Shown here: positions 26,123-36,174 of the stretch, in pieces
Layout: each line of letters starts with the position of its first letter
Numbering within the stretch: the stretch's first letter is position 1
Assembly: GCF_003838195.1 (NCBI RefSeq)
Contig: NZ_RCBY01000042.1
Span: forward strand, 1 to 43,568
Length of the DNA stretch: 43,568 nt
Source of the DNA: Okeania hirsuta
GTDB lineage: Bacteria; Cyanobacteriota; Cyanobacteriia; Cyanobacteriales; Microcoleaceae
Reading direction: 5' to 3'
Notes under the pieces: generated by a model
Database searches by the model: none
Told to the model about the DNA's origin: nothing
The model's input: only the letters and a program-made list of their open reading frames with translations
Made by a program: the position numbers and the translations under genes

Positions 26123-27670
26123 ATGGAAATTATTAGGGATAAAAAGTTTGGTTTACCAGATTTTAAGTTTTTCCTTGAAAATCAAATACTGCCATATTTA
26201 ATTATTGCTTTTGGGGTAGCTTTAAGGTTAGTTCAATATTTATCTAATCGTTCTCTTTGGGCGGATGAAGCGGTTTTGGCTTTGAATATTGTCAATCGTT
26301 CTTATTTGGAATTATTCCAACCTTTGGATTATGACCAAGGTGCCCCAATTGGTTTTTTGATGGTAGAAAAATTGGCAGTTAAGATATTAGGGAATAACGA
26401 GTATGCTCTACGATTATTTCCTTTTATTTGTGGCGTAGGTTCGTTGTTTGTATTTTATGAATTAGCAAAAAAGTTGATTCCTAAATCTGCTATTCCTATC
26501 GGTTTAATTTTGTTTGCCAGTTTGGAATACTTAGTCTACTATTCCGCAGAAGTAAAACAATATTCTAGTGATGTAGCGATCGCTCTCCTTTTATATCTAT
26601 TATTACTACCTTTGGTTAAGGCAAAATTGAACTTTGGTCAAATAATTAAATTTGGTTTGCTCGGAGCGATCGCTATTTGGTTTTCTCATCCTTCTATCTT
26701 GATTTTGGCAAGTATTGGGGGTAGTGCTTTACTAATTAATTTATGGCAGAAAAACTTTAGTCAAACCAAACAGTTATTAGTAATTTACTCAGGTTGGTTA
26801 TTAAGTTTTATCATTTTCTATTTTGTATCTCTGATAAATTTAACTGGCAACGAAACTCTCACAACTTCTTGGGGGGATGGTTTTCCTAATTCCCCATTTG
26901 ATATTGTTTGGATGTTAGATACTTTTGGCAAATTTTTCTATAAACCTTTGGGTTTTACTAAATGGATGGATGGATTAGCTATTATCCTTTTTTTAGTAGG
27001 TTGTATTTCTTGTTGGTTGAGCAGAAAAGAAATTTTGTTGTTGTTACTTTCTCCATTATTCGTAACTTTTTTAGCATCCTTTTTACACCAATACCCATTT
27101 CGGAGTCGTCTAGTTTTATTTCTCACACCATTCGTAATTTTTCTCATTGCAGCAGGTGGAGGTTATATTCTGAGTAAACCTAAATCTCGACCGATAAAAA
27201 TTATTGGGATTTTATTGGTTATCTTATTGTTATATAAACCCTTATCAAAAGCTATTGATTTGATAGAAGACCCGAGAACTTATTCAGAAATTAAACCTGT
27301 GCTGAATTATATTCAAAAACATCAGCAACCAGGAGACATTTTATATATTTATCAACGAGGTATATATCAGTTTCAGTATTATGCAGAAAAATATGGTTAT
27401 CAAGAGGGAGATTATATTATTGGTGTGGATGACTTAGATAAATATGACGGTCAAGAATTATCAATTGCTGAAATGACAAGATATGAAAAAGACTTAGATA
27501 AACTGCGGGGGAATAAAAGAGTTTGGTTATTATTTTCTCATACTCATATTCCCGCAGAAAGGAAATTTTTAAATTATTATCTGGATGAAATTGGTCTGAG
27601 AATGGATACCTTTGAAAAACCAGGGTCTTATGTATATCTATATGATATGAGTTATAGCAGGGAACAGTAG
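26123..27670 (+). CDS. GT39/PMT-type membrane glycosyltransferase
   Basis: The 515-aa GT-C-fold protein has about 11 membrane segments. The first outside loop has SLWADEAVLAL with the acidic pair D48-E49, as in the ArnT/PMT (PMT_2) family. These enzymes transfer a sugar from a polyprenyl-phosphate donor to a lipid or protein outside the membrane. GAPIGFLMVEKLAVKILG and ALRLFPFICG are typical loop and helix blocks. The C-terminal soluble part (about 385-515) contains YIQKHQQPGDILYIYQRGIYQF, often found in this family. It starts directly after a heptamer array in a duplicated leader. Relics similar to its C-terminus are at 28703-28756 and possibly 37170-37214. Donor and acceptor unknown. Confidence 0.85.
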   Translation: MEIIRDKKFGLPDFKFFLENQILPYLIIAFGVALRLVQYLSNRSLWADEAVLALNIVNRSYLELFQPLDYDQGAPIGFLMVEKLAVKILGNNEYALRLFPFICGVGSLFVFYELAKKLIPKSAIPIGLILFASLEYLVYYSAEVKQYSSDVAIALLLYLLLLPLVKAKLNFGQIIKFGLLGAIAIWFSHPSILILASIGGSALLINLWQKNFSQTKQLLVIYSGWLLSFIIFYFVSLINLTGNETLTTSWGDGFPNSPFDIVWMLDTFGKFFYKPLGFTKWMDGLAIILFLVGCISCWLSRKEILLLLLSPLFVTFLASFLHQYPFRSRLVLFLTPFVIFLIAAGGGYILSKPKSRPIKIIGILLVILLLYKPLSKAIDLIEDPRTYSEIKPVLNYIQKHQQPGDILYIYQRGIYQFQYYAEKYGYQEGDYIIGVDDLDKYDGQELSIAEMTRYEKDLDKLRGNKRVWLLFSHTHIPAERKFLNYYLDEIGLRMDTFEKPGSYVYLYDMSYSREQ

Positions 27671-28112
27671 GAAAAGCATTTCTTTATCTAAGGTTCATCA
27701 TCCGCATAAGTCCTAACCAACTCCTTGCTTGCTATAACAAAGAAACAATACAGTTTTGTTTGAATTATTTGTATGAAGTAAAATTCTAAAAAACCCTAGA
27801 AAGTGTGGGGTAGAAAATTTATTTCTAGGGGGATATATCTTAAATTTCAGGTAACTCCCTTTATAACTCACAAATTTTCAAGGTGTTGGTGAATTTAGCT
27901 ATGATTTTTGTGCTTAAGGAATAGGTAGAGATTTTGCATGCAACGTCCCTACAGATTATTTCGTTTATTAGTTATTCGGGAGCAAGTAATGAAAGGGGTA
28001 TTCATAATTCTGATGTTGATTACGGTTAGTCCAAATATCTTAATTATGATGTAGATTTACTAACGCCTTTTCAACCCTTTCTTACTTTTGAACTTTCAGC
28101 ACAAAGTTGAAG
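27671..28112. other. Intergenic region with inverted repeat
   Basis: CCCTAGAAA (27794-27802) faces TTTCTAGGG (27822-27830) after the GT39 gene; no T-run follows. Otherwise AT-rich without visible genes. Confidence 0.45.
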
Positions 28113-28442
28113 CTATTCATTTACAATATAACAGTCACCTTGAACAGGAGGTACTTGAATTACAAGAATTTCTAAGGGAGTATGACCTTCAATTGCCTGA
28201 TGTTTTACCCCAGGTTTTATTGTAATCACATCACCTTTTTTAATAGGTTGTATATTATCGTCAAGAGATATATGTCCTGTTCCTTCAAGTACATAATAAT
28301 ATTCCGTAGTCTTCTTATGATAATGCTTTTCTGCTTTATCTACAACAAGATATTCAAGTTGAGCTAGTCCTTCTAATACAAGTTTTCTAAGAGCGCCACA
28401 GTATCCTCTGACTAGGGGAATGCTATCACTAGAAAGTATCAT
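28113..28442 (-). CDS. Small cupin-domain protein
   Basis: The 109-aa protein is a single cupin barrel. Cupin motif 1 is KHYHKKTTEYYYVLEGTG with metal-ligand pattern H40, H42 and E47. Motif 2 is GDVITIKPGVKH with H81. These four residues make a normal metal site. Mono-cupins of this size include sugar isomerases, epimerase-like proteins and storage/sensor proteins; the YYVLEG..HI.LD pattern is close to mannose-6-phosphate isomerase-like cupins, but an isomerase role is not shown. It is on the opposite strand to the surrounding glycosyltransferase island. Confidence 0.82.
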   Translation of the reverse strand: MILSSDSIPLVRGYCGALRKLVLEGLAQLEYLVVDKAEKHYHKKTTEYYYVLEGTGHISLDDNIQPIKKGDVITIKPGVKHQAIEGHTPLEILVIQVPPVQGDCYIVNE

Positions 28443-28857
28443 TTAATTTAAAACCTCCATTTTTTTGACTGGTTACTTTCATTTTTTTTACTAATCCATT
28501 ACCTACACGCACACATCCAAATAAATCTGACTTTCTATCTAAAAGATGAGAAAATTGATGAGTCCTAGTTAGTATTTGCATATTTTTCAAAGCTTTTCAA
28601 GGTAGCTCTATTTTTCCTATTACTTATTTACGTTTTTACGTTTGTGGGCCATCGGTATCTATCGCTTAATTTTTAAGAGAAATAATTTTGAGTCTTGTAT
28701 ACATAGATACTTTTGAAAAGTTTGGATCTTATGTATCTTTGTATATTATGAGTTAGCAAATAAACAATGCATTTGTGACAGTTTGCTATTCCCTGTTCCC
28801 TGTTCCCTATTCCCTAGTGCGTAGCGCTATAGATAAGCAATTACCGAAAAGCGACGT

Positions 28858-28858
<1 letters not shown>
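28443..28858. other. Gap with GT39 relic and TTCCCTG array
   Basis: The relic lies at 28703-28756 and a TTCCCTG/TTCCCTA array at 28788-28814. CTAGTGCGTAGCGCTATAG (28814-28832) resembles a family A end. Nothing else is recognised. Confidence 0.5.
28703..28756 (+). pseudogene. Relic of a GT39 C-terminus
   Basis: An in-frame stretch reads IDTFEKFGSYVSLYIMS and a stop. The intact GT39 gene at 26123 ends MDTFEKPGSYVYLYDMS followed by a few residues. This points to a further copy of that gene that was lost except for its 3' end. Confidence 0.65.
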
Positions 28859-29362
<504 letters not shown>

Positions 29363-29450
29363 AACATAAATCAATATAACATAGTAAAAATAAGGTTGAA
29401 GCAGGCTGTAAGCAAGGCACGCTTTGAATCTACACCGTTACTACAAAATC

Positions 29451-31283
29451 ATGTATATCCAAAAGCTTAAACAAATTTTAATCCCATCAAATACCCCAAA
29501 AACAAATCAGAAAATGTTCTGGCTAATTCTCAGCTTAACCTTCGCAGCAATATATAGTTTACTAGCACTTAAACAAGCATTTAGGGGAGAATATATTGTG
29601 CAAGATGATGCAAGACAGCACGTTTTTTGGATGCGTCGTTTTTTCGACCCAGAATTATTTCCTAATGATTTAATTGCTGATTATTTTCAGTCTGTTGCAC
29701 CATGGGGTTATAAAATTTTCTATTGGCTATTTTTCCAAGTAGGAATAGACCCAATGTTCCTGAATAAATTATTACCATTACCTTTAAGTTTAATAACTGC
29801 TGCCTACTGTTTTGGAATTTGTTTTCAGATATTACCCATACCTTTTGCTGGTTTTATGGCCTCAGTATTATTAAGTCAAAATATCTGGCTTCAAGATGAC
29901 ATAGCTTCTGGCACACCGAGAGCTTTTTTATGTCCTTTATTTCTGGCAGTTTTATACTATTTATTACGAAAATCATTAGTTCCATTTTTAGTAGCGATCG
30001 CTCTGTTGGGATTATTTTATCCTCAATATGTTATCCTGACTGCTTTGATTTTAATTATTAGACTTTTAAACTGGGAAAAAGGGAGGTTTTGTCTGAGCAA
30101 AAATCCACAGGATTATCTTTTTAGTGGAGTAGGTTTAGGATTAAGTTTGTTGGTGATTTTCTTTTATGCTTTAAATTCTAGTAATTATGAACCTGTAATT
30201 ACAGCATTTCAAGCAAAAGTTTTGCCAGAATTTGGCCAAGCTGGTAGAGGTCCTTTTTTCTTACAAAATTTTTGGGATTTTTTCATCTTCGGCAGTCGTA
30301 GTGGCATTTTACCTCAACAATTATTTCTGCCTCGCATATTAATACTTGGATTATTTTTGCCAATACTTTTTCAGAAGGAAGAAGGAAGAAGGAAGAAGGA
30401 AGAAGGCAGAAGGCAGGAGGCAGAAGGCAGAAGGCAGAAGGAAGAAGAAGAAATTTATAACTTTGATGGGGCAAAAAATTTTCTCAGAAGACTACCTTTA
30501 ATTCAAAAAATAACACCGAATATTAAATTGTTAGTTCAGATTTTTTTTGCTGGTGTAGTTTTATTCGTGGCAGCTCATCTTTTATTATTCAAGTTACATT
30601 TACCAAGTCGTTACACAAATTATAGTTTTCGGATAATTTTAGCTATAGCAACTGCCGTTGTTTTGTGCATAATTTTAGATGCCGTATTTCAGTGGCTAAT
30701 TCAACAGCCATCTGACAAAATTAGAAGATTTTCAGGATTAATTTTTATTGGATTTTTAGGGATTTTACTTATTGGTAATTTTAGCTTGTGGAAAAATCTT
30801 TCTCACCTTAATTATCGAAGAGGTAAATCTCCAGAAATTTATGAATTTTTTGCTCAACAACCAAAAGATATTCTCGTTGCTTCTCTTTCAGAAGAGGTGG
30901 ATTATATTCCTACATTTTCTCAACGTTCGGTATTGTTTGCCTGGGAATATGCCATTCCTTATCATCTCGGTTATTACAATCAAATTAAACAACGAGCTAC
31001 AGAATTTATTTTTGCTCAGTATCATTCAGATATTCAATTGATTCAGAATTTTATCAATACTTATGAAATAGATTTTTTAATCTTAGACCGTCAAGTATTT
31101 ATGCCAGAATATGTTCTGAAGAATCGTTGGTTGAGACAGTGGTATCATCAAATGGGAAATCAGATTGAAATTAACCTCCAAAATGGAACTATCCCTGCCA
31201 TAGTTGGCACTATAGATAAATGTTCGGTTTTAGAAACAGAAAAATTATGGGTTTTGGAAAGTAAATGTATTTTGCTTGAATAA
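29451..31283 (+). CDS. Large GT-C-like membrane protein 1
   Basis: The 610-aa protein has about 11-12 membrane segments. The first loop has EYIVQDDARQHVFWMRRFFD with the acidic pair D52-D53, placed like the donor-binding acids of GT-C glycosyltransferases. Further conserved blocks shared with the gene at 37518 are ELFPNDLIADYFQSVAPWGY, DDIASGTPRAF, LLGLFYPQ, FRLHHPSRY-like KLHLPSRYTNYS and, near the end, EIYEFFAQQPKDI.VASL. Residues about 308-335 are an inserted charged stretch (KEEGRRKKEEGRRQ...) made by a heptamer array in the DNA. I start at ATG 29451; a TTG nine codons earlier is possible. The sugar transferred is unknown; the GT-C assignment is by topology and motif. Confidence 0.75.
   Translation: MYIQKLKQILIPSNTPKTNQKMFWLILSLTFAAIYSLLALKQAFRGEYIVQDDARQHVFWMRRFFDPELFPNDLIADYFQSVAPWGYKIFYWLFFQVGIDPMFLNKLLPLPLSLITAAYCFGICFQILPIPFAGFMASVLLSQNIWLQDDIASGTPRAFLCPLFLAVLYYLLRKSLVPFLVAIALLGLFYPQYVILTALILIIRLLNWEKGRFCLSKNPQDYLFSGVGLGLSLLVIFFYALNSSNYEPVITAFQAKVLPEFGQAGRGPFFLQNFWDFFIFGSRSGILPQQLFLPRILILGLFLPILFQKEEGRRKKEEGRRQEAEGRRQKEEEEIYNFDGAKNFLRRLPLIQKITPNIKLLVQIFFAGVVLFVAAHLLLFKLHLPSRYTNYSFRIILAIATAVVLCIILDAVFQWLIQQPSDKIRRFSGLIFIGFLGILLIGNFSLWKNLSHLNYRRGKSPEIYEFFAQQPKDILVASLSEEVDYIPTFSQRSVLFAWEYAIPYHLGYYNQIKQRATEFIFAQYHSDIQLIQNFINTYEIDFLILDRQVFMPEYVLKNRWLRQWYHQMGNQIEINLQNGTIPAIVGTIDKCSVLETEKLWVLESKCILLE
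30373..30452 (+). repeat. In-frame STRR array GAAGGAA/GCAGAAG inside a coding sequence
   Basis: About eleven 7-mers (AGAAGGA, then AGAAGGC variants) are translated as a repetitive K/E/G/R/Q run. The paralogue at 37518 lacks this stretch at the same place. Confidence 0.85.
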
Positions 31284-31392
31284 GCAATAAGAAAAAATAC
31301 TGAAATTAGCAACCTCTTTTTTCTATATTTAATTTATCGTTATCGAGATTACAGTTTTGCCATTCTTTTGTTAAATTTAAACTTGCTTTTAG

Positions 31393-31946
31393 CTAACTTA
31401 TATCTGATTTTTCATCCTCATGATAAGGGTAGGAGATTTCTCTTTGAATTCTCCGGATGCTAGATTTCCTTTCTCCATAACCTAAAACATAAGTACCAAT
31501 AAATAATATAGGCGAAATAACAAATATAATTCCCCAAAAAACTATAAACCAGTTAGGATGCTGTAGCATTTCAAGCGACATTTGTTCTGGGTTATTCAAA
31601 AAATTATTAATCCGGTCTACTTTTTGAGTAGCTACTAATTCACTTGAAGCAGAAAAAGCTTCTTGTATTGGAATTTCATCATATTCAGTCAAAAGAAATA
31701 TTCCATATCCACTCTTTCGTTTATGACCCATTCGCTTTTTTTAGTACCTTGAAGCTGTCCTGGAATAATTACAGTAATACGTTTTCCACGCAAGCCAAAA
31801 TAAGTAACTTCACAGGTTACTTTTTGGTTTAACTGGAGGCGTTTACATTTTAGGGTTGTCAGTTCAGAACCAAATAACAAATATAATCCTAATACAAAGG
31901 CAAAAATAAAACCTATAGGTTCAGGAAGATTAATTTTTTTTGACAT
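31393..31946 (-). pseudogene. Cyanobacterial small membrane protein, frameshifted at an A7 run
   Basis: Two overlapping frames make one protein. The first (from ATG 31946) has a membrane segment (about 12-27) and CKRLQLNQKVTCEVTYFGLRGKR, IIPGQLQG. It runs off frame after TACTAAAAAAAGCG. The second frame gives SGYGIFLLTEYDEIPI, INNFLNNPEQMSLEMLQHPNWF, a second membrane segment and a charged tail. The order C.R....V.C...GL.G, LQGA, LLT..GEIP, I..FI..P.Q.SL matches a common cyanobacterial two-membrane-segment family of unknown function. The switch point is T7 on the + strand (31736-31742); one extra A would restore the frame. It is either a broken gene or one rescued by slippage. Confidence 0.75.
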
Positions 31947-32461
31947 GGCTTATCATCAGATAAATATTTAGTAGACTTCTTGAAAATTATACAAAAATTT
32001 ATCGCTTGATCGGCTATATAGTTCTATGTTTTTGGGCAACAGAGATTAAGATTAACTTCTAAATAAATTTACAATATGGTGTTATACCATTTTGATAAAT
32101 GTTTGTTACAAATGCTAGAAGCAAGAAAGAAGGAAGAGGGAAGAAGGAAGAAGGAAGAAGGAGGAAATATCGAAAAAAAAGGGGGGAAAAATAGATATAA
32201 ATATCTAAAATTAATTGGAACGGCTATTTTTAAGCATGCGCGGTCGATATCTACCTTTTTGTAGCATTATTTTTTCAAATTGGTATTATTTCAGTTATTA
32301 GTTGTAAATTTTCTAGTATTATCTTTTCTAGATGAATTCTATCTGGATTTAATACCTTATATCTACACAGTGTCTATAATTAGTTAGGGTTAATCCCATG
32401 AAGTAGTAACTTTTCAGTATCCCCATCCACTTTTTACTTCTTCCTTCTTTAAGGTAATGAA
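31947..32461. other. Gap with family D and family E copies
   Basis: It contains MITE family D (32084-32286) and a diverged family E block (32345-32440, with a TATCCCCATCCA tail). The next gene starts just after a TTCTTCC run. No other gene. Confidence 0.6.
32084..32286. mobile_element. MITE family D, copy 4
   Basis: ATACCATTTTGATAAATG on the left and TTTTTTCAAATTGGTAT on the right. The cargo is a GAAGGAA heptamer array (about 32130-32163), the same heptamer type found in frame in the gene at 29451. Confidence 0.85.
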
Positions 32462-34003
32462 ATGGTGAAAATTAGCACATTGAAAAATCAAATCCTCAAT
32501 CCCATAGCTCAAATTTTTATCTTAGGCTTAATTTTCGGAATTTCCTATACTCAAGACCCTCTATATACCTCAAATCAACATACTAAATTTTTACAAGGAT
32601 TAGCTAAAGCTGGTTCTGGTTATTTAAACAAAGATTGGTTAGCTAATACACTCGACCCTTTACCCGCTTTTACTTTTTTAGTTCAAATTACTTATACTTA
32701 CCTCCACGAAAACTTTTTCTACTTCTATTACATCCTAATTTTTGGCATCTACATTTACAGTATACTTGGCATTGCTTCTATAATTTTCAAAATTAATACT
32801 TCCCGACTGAAACTACTCATTTATTTTCTCCTCCTCCTGACTATCCACTGTCTACAAATCAGAATATTTGACTTTAAAACTCATGTACATCTCCACTATG
32901 GTTTAGCCGAACAATATATTCTCGGTGACTATTTTCAACCCTGTACATTTGGAGTATTAATTATCTTTTCTATCTATGCCTTTCTGAGAAAAAAACCTTT
33001 TTTGGCAGTATTAGCTTTAGGAATAGCTGCAACCTTTCATCCCACATATCTCCCTAGTGCAGCTTTACTAACTTTAGCTTATCTTATTCTCACTTATAAA
33101 AATGAAAATAATCTCAAAAAATCATTATTAATAGGTGTTGTTTCATTTATCTTTGTATTACCAGTAGTCAGTTATATGACTATTACTTTTAGACCCACAT
33201 CTCCAGAGCTTTTTCAAATTTCTGAAAGTTTACTTGTAAATCGAATTCCCCATCATTCCTTCCCCGATATTTGGTTAACTGAACCTGCCGCCACAATACA
33301 AATTTTAGTAGTAGCGATCGCTCTCTATCTTCTCCGCAAAAATAGACTATTTTTTATCTTGTTTTTTCCCTTTGCCACAGCAACTATTCTGACAATAATT
33401 CAAATAATTTCTGTCAGTAATACTTTGGCGTTTCTTACTCCTTGGCGAGTCTCCGCTTTTTTAGTTCCGATTTCTACTTGTATGATAAGTGCCTATATTG
33501 TGGCTGTTATTTTTGAGAGATATTATCCTCAAATTCTGAAATACAAAAAACTGCTTGAAATTGGAACTTTAGTAGGAATATATCTATTCATCTTGTCAGG
33601 AGTGGGAATACAACTAGAAAAGCTAACTATTAATCAAAAAGATACGCCAATTATTATGGAATATGTCAAAGAAAATAAACAGGCGGGAGATATATATTTA
33701 GTTCCTTACGCTTCTGGAAAATTCGTTGATTTTAGAATTGCTACAGGTGCGCCAATTTTGATTAATCTTAAATCTCATCCCTACAAAGATACAGAAGTTA
33801 TTGAATGGCACAATAGATTATTAATGGCACAGCAGTTTTATGATAATTCTGCCATAGCTAAATGTCAGGCTTTGCAAAATTTAATTGATAAATATCAGAT
33901 AACTCATATAATTATTAAAAATGATGATTCTATTCAATGTTCAGGAGTAGAAAGAACTTATATCGATAATTTATATAAGATGTATCAAATTATTGAAAAA
34001 TAG
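32462..34003 (+). CDS. Large GT-C-like membrane protein 2 (unrecognised family)
   Basis: The 513-aa protein has about ten membrane segments. The N-terminal loop reads GISYTQDPLYTSNQHTKFLQGL, then LNKDWLANTLDPLPAFTFL. A middle block is IRIFDFKTHVHLHYGLAEQY..GDYFQPCTFGVL, and the C-terminus (about 395-513) is soluble with MEYVKENKQAGDIYLVPYASGKF. The layout (membrane core plus C-terminal soluble domain with an ExxKxxxPxGDxxLVP-like block) resembles the other membrane proteins of this island. It may belong to the DUF6798-like group, but I am not sure. Probable role in sugar transfer at the membrane (inference from neighbours). Confidence 0.65.
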   Translation: MVKISTLKNQILNPIAQIFILGLIFGISYTQDPLYTSNQHTKFLQGLAKAGSGYLNKDWLANTLDPLPAFTFLVQITYTYLHENFFYFYYILIFGIYIYSILGIASIIFKINTSRLKLLIYFLLLLTIHCLQIRIFDFKTHVHLHYGLAEQYILGDYFQPCTFGVLIIFSIYAFLRKKPFLAVLALGIAATFHPTYLPSAALLTLAYLILTYKNENNLKKSLLIGVVSFIFVLPVVSYMTITFRPTSPELFQISESLLVNRIPHHSFPDIWLTEPAATIQILVVAIALYLLRKNRLFFILFFPFATATILTIIQIISVSNTLAFLTPWRVSAFLVPISTCMISAYIVAVIFERYYPQILKYKKLLEIGTLVGIYLFILSGVGIQLEKLTINQKDTPIIMEYVKENKQAGDIYLVPYASGKFVDFRIATGAPILINLKSHPYKDTEVIEWHNRLLMAQQFYDNSAIAKCQALQNLIDKYQITHIIIKNDDSIQCSGVERTYIDNLYKMYQIIEK

Positions 34004-34292
34004 CTACTATTGAAAAATTTTTCTTCTTTTCTTCCTTTATATAAACAGTTATCATTGACAAAATATTCCCTGTTTGATAAAGTTCAAAAAAATTACTAAC
34101 AAAAAATGCTGAAAAATCTCTAATTAATCTAGGGAAAGCAAAAAAATAATTACAGCAGACTAGGTTCTTTATTAGGAGTCAGAAGTCAGTGAGGTTTAAA
34201 TTCCTAATGAAATTGAACGTAAAATCTACCATATATCACCGAAAAATTTGAGTCTGAAGCTTCTTCTTTTAAGAGGATAAAAAGCGGTTAAT
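34004..34292. other. Intergenic region, nothing recognised
   Basis: AT-rich, with a single GGAGTCAGAAGTCAG run near 34175. The region just after it holds the 91-bp tandem repeat. Confidence 0.5.
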
Positions 34293-34469
34293 CTTTGCAG
34301 CTTTCCGTAGGGTGGAATGGCGAGGTCTCGGAGCCATACCTATGAGACAAAGAGAAAAAGAAGATTCCGTATTTTCTTTTTCTCTTTGCAGCTTTCCGTA
34401 GGGTGGAATGGCGAGGTCTCGGAGCCATACCTATGAGACAAAGAGAAAAAGAAGATTCCGTATTTTCTT
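34293..34469 (+). repeat. 91-bp tandem duplication with strong hairpin, leader of a GT39 gene
   Basis: Two copies (34293 and 34384, period 91) are identical up to 34469. Across the junction CAAAGAGAAAAAGAA (34348-34362) and TTCTTTTTCTCTTTG (34374-34388) form a perfect 15-bp stem with an 11-nt loop. Inside each unit GTCTC/GAGAC and ATGGC/GCCAT offer other, mutually exclusive pairings. I found no further copies in the window. Confidence 0.85.
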
Positions 34470-34470
34470 G

Positions 34471-34522
34471 CCTCCTTATTACAGGAGGTACTGATAACTG
34501 ATAACTGATAACTGATTTAATG
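34471..34522 (+). promoter_or_regulatory. SD-sequestering hairpin and heptamer spacer before a GT39 start
   Basis: CCTCCT (34471-34476) pairs with AGGAGG (34483-34488), the SD. Between the SD and the ATG (34520) lie three extra TAACTGA heptamers; without these 21 nt the SD-start spacing would be 9 nt (optimal), with them it is about 30 nt. Translation should therefore be weakened and could depend on the array length. Confidence 0.65.
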
Positions 34523-36136
34523 TTCTATAAAAAACCTTATTTTACTTGGCTAAAAATATTTATTGCCATTACCTTAATCTTAGGAATATGTTTCAGATTC
34601 ATAAATATTGACCGCAAAGTTTACTGGTACGATGAAACAATTACCTCCTTAAGAATTGCTGGTTATACTAGGGGCGAATTAGAAGATATAACCAATGAAG
34701 CTGGCATAATTAGTGGGAAATTTTTCCAGCAGTATCAAGGCACTAACTCTAATAAAAATGTCATTAATACTATCAACTCTTTAGCAACAGAAAACCCCGA
34801 ACATTTACCAATTTATTTTGTACTACTCAGATGGTGGGTAAAATTATTCGGTCATTCTGTAGCAATAACCAGAAGTTTCTCAGCTTTGACCAGCTTATTA
34901 ATATTTCCTTGTATTTACTGGTTATGCCGAGAATTGTTCAATCAACCATTAGTTGGAGAAATAGCGATCGCTCTGACGGCAGTTTCTCCAATTTCAGTAT
35001 TATATGCTCAAGAAGCACGGGTTTATAGTTTATTTACAGTAACAATTTTATTATCAAGTATTGCCTTACTTCGGGCAATGAAAATCCCCACTAAACGTAG
35101 CTGGCAAATTTACACAGTAAGTTTAATTTTTGCCCTATATACTCATCTTTTTTCAATATTATTAGCCTTGGGTCATGGATCATATATACTTTTAATCGAA
35201 AAACTAAAATTAACCAAAAAATTCAAATCTTATCTCTTAGCATCTGTTTCTGGATTTTTAATTTTTTTACCATGGTTTATAGTAATAATTGAACATTTCG
35301 ATGGCACAAAATGGGTATCTCAAGCAGCACCTTTATTAACCTTGTTGAAAAGATGGTTGATTAATTTAGGTTTTACTTTTATTGATATTCAAATTGGCTC
35401 TCCAGAAAGATTATTTGATGTCAAAAATATTGTTTTTGATAATGATGCTTTATTAAGTCTCAATACAATCTGGCCGTATCTATTATTGATAACTTTAGTC
35501 TTAGTCATATACTCAATTTATTTTATTTGTCGGAATGCACCTAAATCAGTAAGTATATTCATTTTAACCTTGATATTATTAACTCCCATGACTTTGATAA
35601 TTCCCGATTTAATCTCTGGTGGACAACGTTCAACTATTCCTCGTTATTTCATCCCCAGTTACTTAGGAATTAAAATATCTGTTGCTTATCTTTTGGCTAC
35701 TAATTTAAGCAACTTTAGTAACCAAGTTCAATATAAACTTTGGCAAATAGTAACAGTTACTCTAATTTCTGTAGGAGTAATATCTTGTGGAATTAGTTCC
35801 CAAGCAGAAACTTGGTGGCATAAATATAGTAGTTATTATGACCCTCAAGTAGCAAAAATAATTAACCAAACAAACAACCCACTTGTAATTAGTAATCATT
35901 CCCTGAGATTAGCTTCTCTAAGTTATTTACTTAATCCTCAAGTTAAATTTAAATTTGTTGAAGTGGGTGATATACCAGAAATTCCTGATGGTTTTAGTCA
36001 TGTGTTTGTATTTCGCCCAGAATGGAGTTTAATTTCACGATTAGAAACACAAGAAAACTCCCCACTAGAATTAGTTCATAACAGTGGAGAACTCTGGATT
36101 TTAAAAGCATCAGAAAAAAAGAGTCAGCGGAAATAA
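34520..36136 (+). CDS. GT39/PMT-type membrane glycosyltransferase (second)
   Basis: The 538-aa protein has about 11 membrane segments. The first loop has VYWYDETITSLRIAGYT with D38-E39, the GT-C acidic pair. Other blocks are NPEHLPIYFVLLRWWVKLFG, TRSFSALTSLLIFPCIYWL, ALTAVSPISVLYAQEARVYSLF and RSTIPRYFIPSY, all usual for PMT_2-type enzymes. The C-terminal part (about 440-538) is soluble. A truncated close copy follows at 36405. It is preceded by the unusual duplicated leader and SD hairpin. Donor is probably a polyprenyl-phosphate sugar; acceptor unknown. Confidence 0.85.
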   Translation: MFYKKPYFTWLKIFIAITLILGICFRFINIDRKVYWYDETITSLRIAGYTRGELEDITNEAGIISGKFFQQYQGTNSNKNVINTINSLATENPEHLPIYFVLLRWWVKLFGHSVAITRSFSALTSLLIFPCIYWLCRELFNQPLVGEIAIALTAVSPISVLYAQEARVYSLFTVTILLSSIALLRAMKIPTKRSWQIYTVSLIFALYTHLFSILLALGHGSYILLIEKLKLTKKFKSYLLASVSGFLIFLPWFIVIIEHFDGTKWVSQAAPLLTLLKRWLINLGFTFIDIQIGSPERLFDVKNIVFDNDALLSLNTIWPYLLLITLVLVIYSIYFICRNAPKSVSIFILTLILLTPMTLIIPDLISGGQRSTIPRYFIPSYLGIKISVAYLLATNLSNFSNQVQYKLWQIVTVTLISVGVISCGISSQAETWWHKYSSYYDPQVAKIINQTNNPLVISNHSLRLASLSYLLNPQVKFKFVEVGDIPEIPDGFSHVFVFRPEWSLISRLETQENSPLELVHNSGELWILKASEKKSQRK

Positions 36137-36174
36137 ATCAAGTAGTTATTCAGGATAAATATTTATACCAATTA

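Noticed and set aside
31689-31946. Two separate overlapping small genes at 31393-31946
   Set aside because: Together they match one protein family in order, so a frameshift explains them better.
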